DNA from: an uncultured Lachnospiraceae bacterium
Lineage (GTDB): Bacteria > Bacillota > Clostridia > Lachnospirales > Lachnospiraceae
NCBI GenBank assembly: GCA_947169235.1
Contig: CAMVOY010000016.1
Location: 1-44,190 of the forward strand
Direction: 5' to 3'
Length of the DNA: 44,190 nucleotides
Shown here: positions 42,782 through 44,190 of the stretch, piece by piece
Layout: each line of letters begins with the position of its first letter
How positions within the stretch are numbered: the first letter of the stretch is position 1
Notes under the pieces: generated by a model
The model's database searches: none
What the model was told of the DNA's origin: nothing
The model's input: the letters and a program-made list of their open reading frames with translations, nothing else
Translations under genes and position numbers: made by a program

Positions 42782-42810
42782 ATCCTAGCATGTTACTAGG
42801 AATATGTCAA
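42782..42810 (-). promoter_or_regulatory. Promoter of the leader B-mccBA operon, with overlapping palindrome
   Basis: On the minus strand TTGACA (42805-42810), 17 bp, TAGGAT (42782-42787). A palindrome TCCTAG-N7-CTAGGA (42783-42801) covers the -10 and spacer and could bind a second regulator. Confidence 0.65.
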
Positions 42811-42822
42811 TTATACCATTTT

Positions 42823-42850
42823 TATCGTCGGCGATAATCAAAGTTTATCG
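42823..42850 (-). promoter_or_regulatory. CYS-box-like LysR operator upstream of leader B
   Basis: Read on the minus strand: CGATA-N9-TATCG-N4-CGATA, matching the TGATA-N9-TATCA-N2-4-TGATA architecture with C for T at the outer positions. It ends 12 bp before the -35, as at leader A. Confidence 0.65.
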
Positions 42851-42852
42851 CA

Positions 42853-42893
42853 ACAAAACCCGGACAGATGATCAATTATGATCATTCATCCGG
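42853..42893 (-). terminator. Orphan minus-strand hairpin after a gene remnant
   Basis: Stem CCGGA (42860-42864) / TCCGG (42889-42893) with inner TGATCA-ATTA-TGATCA, followed on the minus strand by GTTTTGTT. It looks like the terminator of a gene that is now only a remnant (42918-42969). Confidence 0.5.
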
Positions 42894-42917
42894 ACTTTAC
42901 GATTTTCCGAGTCTCTT

Positions 42918-42969
42918 TTACTTGCCCCACACTTCCTCGGCGATCTCCTTAACAAGAGTGATAAAAAGG
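42918..42969 (-). pseudogene. Possible 3' remnant of a lost minus-strand gene
   Basis: A frame of about 16 codons ending ITLVKEIAEEVWGK-stop at 42918 is followed by a terminator-like hairpin but has no start: an in-frame stop precedes it next to the CYS-box-like site. It reads like the tail of a helical enzyme. I cannot name the parent. Confidence 0.3.
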
Positions 42970-42986
42970 TTTTATCATTTGCGATC
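42959..42986 (+). promoter_or_regulatory. Third CYS-box-like operator, upstream of the alpha/beta hydrolase
   Basis: On the plus strand TGATA (42959-42963), N9, TATCA (42973-42977), N4, CGATC (42982-42986). The first two arms match the CmbR consensus exactly; the third keeps GAT. The next promoter -35 begins 12 bp later, the same spacing as in the two leader units. Confidence 0.55.
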
Positions 42987-42998
42987 AGATTAACCTAA

Positions 42999-43027
42999 TT
43001 TTCAAATATATCATTTGATGATATCAT
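42999..43027 (+). promoter_or_regulatory. Promoter of the alpha/beta hydrolase gene
   Basis: TTTTCA (42999-43004), 17 bp, TATCAT (43022-43027). Boxes are moderate; the call is supported by its position relative to the CYS-box-like site. A CCGCAG-N5-CTGCGG hairpin (43059-43075) sits just before the ribosome site. Confidence 0.5.
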
Positions 43028-43093
43028 ATACACATCGCTAAACAAACCTGTATTTGTGCCGCAGCGTATCTGCGGAAGGAAGGAGAGAGTATC

Positions 43094-44095
43094 ATGAAAG
43101 AGAGATTATTAAAAAAAGTATTAGCTGCCTTATTGGTAGCAGGTCTTTTGACCGGGTATGGACTATTTATTGATCCAACTGTATCAGTTGCAGATGAAGC
43201 AGCTGCAGATGAGAGCAATACTCCATCAGATGAAAAGCCTTGGTATGAATATGTTAATGTGGATTGGAAAGAAAGCAGTATCGAGCTTTCGACAGGAATC
43301 AATCTGACATATCTCACCATTGGCCCTAAAAAAGGAAAGGCTGTCATCCTTATTCACGGTGCAACCGACAGTCGCGTATCCTGGTCTCAGGTAGCTCCTA
43401 AACTTGCCGCTAAAGGCTACAGAGTATATGTACCGGAATTAAGAGGGCACGGAAAAACAGACAAACCAGAGGATGATGCATATACACTTGACGAGCATGC
43501 ATCTGATATCAAAGCATTTATTAAAGCATTGGGGCTAAAGAAAGTAAACCTGGTAGGACATAGTCTTGGGACATTTATATCCGAAAAGATTGCTATCGAT
43601 AAACCAAAGCTTGTTTCATCACTGACTCTGATAGGTGCGGGTTACAAGGTGAAGAGCAATGCCGTTATTGATTGGGTTCTAAATGGAGATGGCGAGTCAT
43701 TCCCGGGTGTAAATGCATTTGTAAATGGCGGAGAGATTCCGGACACATTTATCAGAGAGTGGACTGCAACCGTAAATGAGAATGCGGATTTTGCCGAAGC
43801 GACATATCGTCATGCAAAGGGACTTCCTTCATATGCCTGGGGAGCTATTTTCAACGGACTGAATGGAACGGATCTATCTTCCAAACTGAAAAAGATCAAA
43901 GCACCTGTGACAATCATCTGGGGAACAGAAGATATCGTCTTCCCGGAAAATGAACAGAAGCAGTTAAAGAAGCTTTTGAAAAATGCCAAAACAAAACTTG
44001 TCAAGATAAAAGGTGCCGATCACAATACACATTGGGCTTCCAATGAAATTGCAGAAAAGGTAGCAGGACTGATCGCATCAAGAGTCGGAAAATAA
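43094..44095 (+). CDS. Secreted or membrane-anchored alpha/beta hydrolase
   Basis: A 333-residue protein with an N-terminal signal peptide or anchor (residues 5-30), an acidic linker, then an alpha/beta hydrolase fold from about residue 60. The catalytic triad is visible: nucleophile Ser in VGHSLGTF (about residue 158), Asp in WGTEDIVF (about 277) and His in GADHNTHW (about 312); the oxyanion segment is HGATDS. AAGGAG lies upstream of the ATG. The gene is more AT-rich than the met genes and points the other way. A CYS-box-like site upstream suggests sulfur-responsive control, perhaps for a thioester or sulfur-bearing ester, which is speculative. Confidence 0.88.
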   Translation: MKERLLKKVLAALLVAGLLTGYGLFIDPTVSVADEAAADESNTPSDEKPWYEYVNVDWKESSIELSTGINLTYLTIGPKKGKAVILIHGATDSRVSWSQVAPKLAAKGYRVYVPELRGHGKTDKPEDDAYTLDEHASDIKAFIKALGLKKVNLVGHSLGTFISEKIAIDKPKLVSSLTLIGAGYKVKSNAVIDWVLNGDGESFPGVNAFVNGGEIPDTFIREWTATVNENADFAEATYRHAKGLPSYAWGAIFNGLNGTDLSSKLKKIKAPVTIIWGTEDIVFPENEQKQLKKLLKNAKTKLVKIKGADHNTHWASNEIAEKVAGLIASRVGK

Positions 44096-44172
44096 GCTTG
44101 TACTCCATCTATATAAAAATGGGCCGTCGTAAAGTCAATGTCATTTAGTTAAGATGACAAACGAAAGAGTTC

Positions 44173-44190
44173 TATACCAAAACTGGTATA
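44173..44190. repeat. Palindrome at the window edge
   Basis: Perfect inverted repeat TATACCA-AAAC-TGGTATA occupies the last 18 bases. It may be an operator of the next gene; the context is cut off. Confidence 0.3.

Overview
The window looks like chromosome of a Lachnospiraceae-type Clostridium relative (Firmicutes, moderate GC). Signs are the GGGtGRT/Fe-S scaffold gene pair, a FeoA-FeoB fusion, a C_GCAxxG_C_C protein, a LytTR/GHKL two-component pair, DUF4418, strong AGGAGG-type ribosome sites and sigma-A plus sigma-D-like promoters. Genus cannot be fixed from sequence alone; Butyrivibrio-like is a guess.

Layout. 1-5.4 kb: the end of an Fe-S associated operon, a divergent Na/Pi cotransporter, an uncharacterized gene behind a sigma-D (flagellar) type promoter, a redox C_GCAxxG protein and an Rpn-family nuclease. 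5.4-10.5 kb: an AT-rich two-gene operon behind a consensus promoter. It encodes an SPFH/zinc-ribbon membrane scaffold and a 1066-residue zinc-ribbon/TPR/TIR protein with transmembrane segments and an outer domain; it may be an immune or envelope-stress module. 10.6-13.9 kb: a cytoplasmic LacI-like sensor/EAL phosphodiesterase with a beta-solenoid tail. 14-18.4 kb: a pantothenate-to-CoA operon (panG-like, panB, panC, panD, coaBC). 18.5-24.8 kb: a divergent TrpF, a soluble chemoreceptor fused to a sugar-binding domain, feoAB, dtd and a Bax1-I protein. 24.8-27.7 kb: a histidine kinase/LytTR pair and an acidic lipoprotein whose promoter carries a 20-bp-period direct repeat.

27.8-44.1 kb is a sulfur amino acid region. 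One long minus-strand unit runs leader peptide B - mccB - mccA - CMD protein - taurine/sulfonate-type ABC importer - class III aminotransferase - metY - DUF4418/FtsX/ATPase exporter. A second unit follows at once: leader peptide A - metQ - alcohol dehydrogenase - tRNA(CAU)-like element - metN - metI. Both start with the same arrangement: a triad matching the reported CmbR/LysR CYS-box, exactly 12 bp, a promoter, a strong ribosome site, a short Met/Cys-rich ORF sharing a conserved C-terminal half, then a CCCGGG terminator whose 5' arm can pair with a segment inside the short ORF. A third CYS-box-like site with the same 12-bp spacing precedes the plus-strand alpha/beta hydrolase at the right end.

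I judge the paired Met/Cys leader-peptide attenuators, with the tRNA-like element in front of metN, to be the most likely undescribed system here. The SPFH-TIR operon is second. All functions are read from sequence motifs and memory of families; no searches were run.
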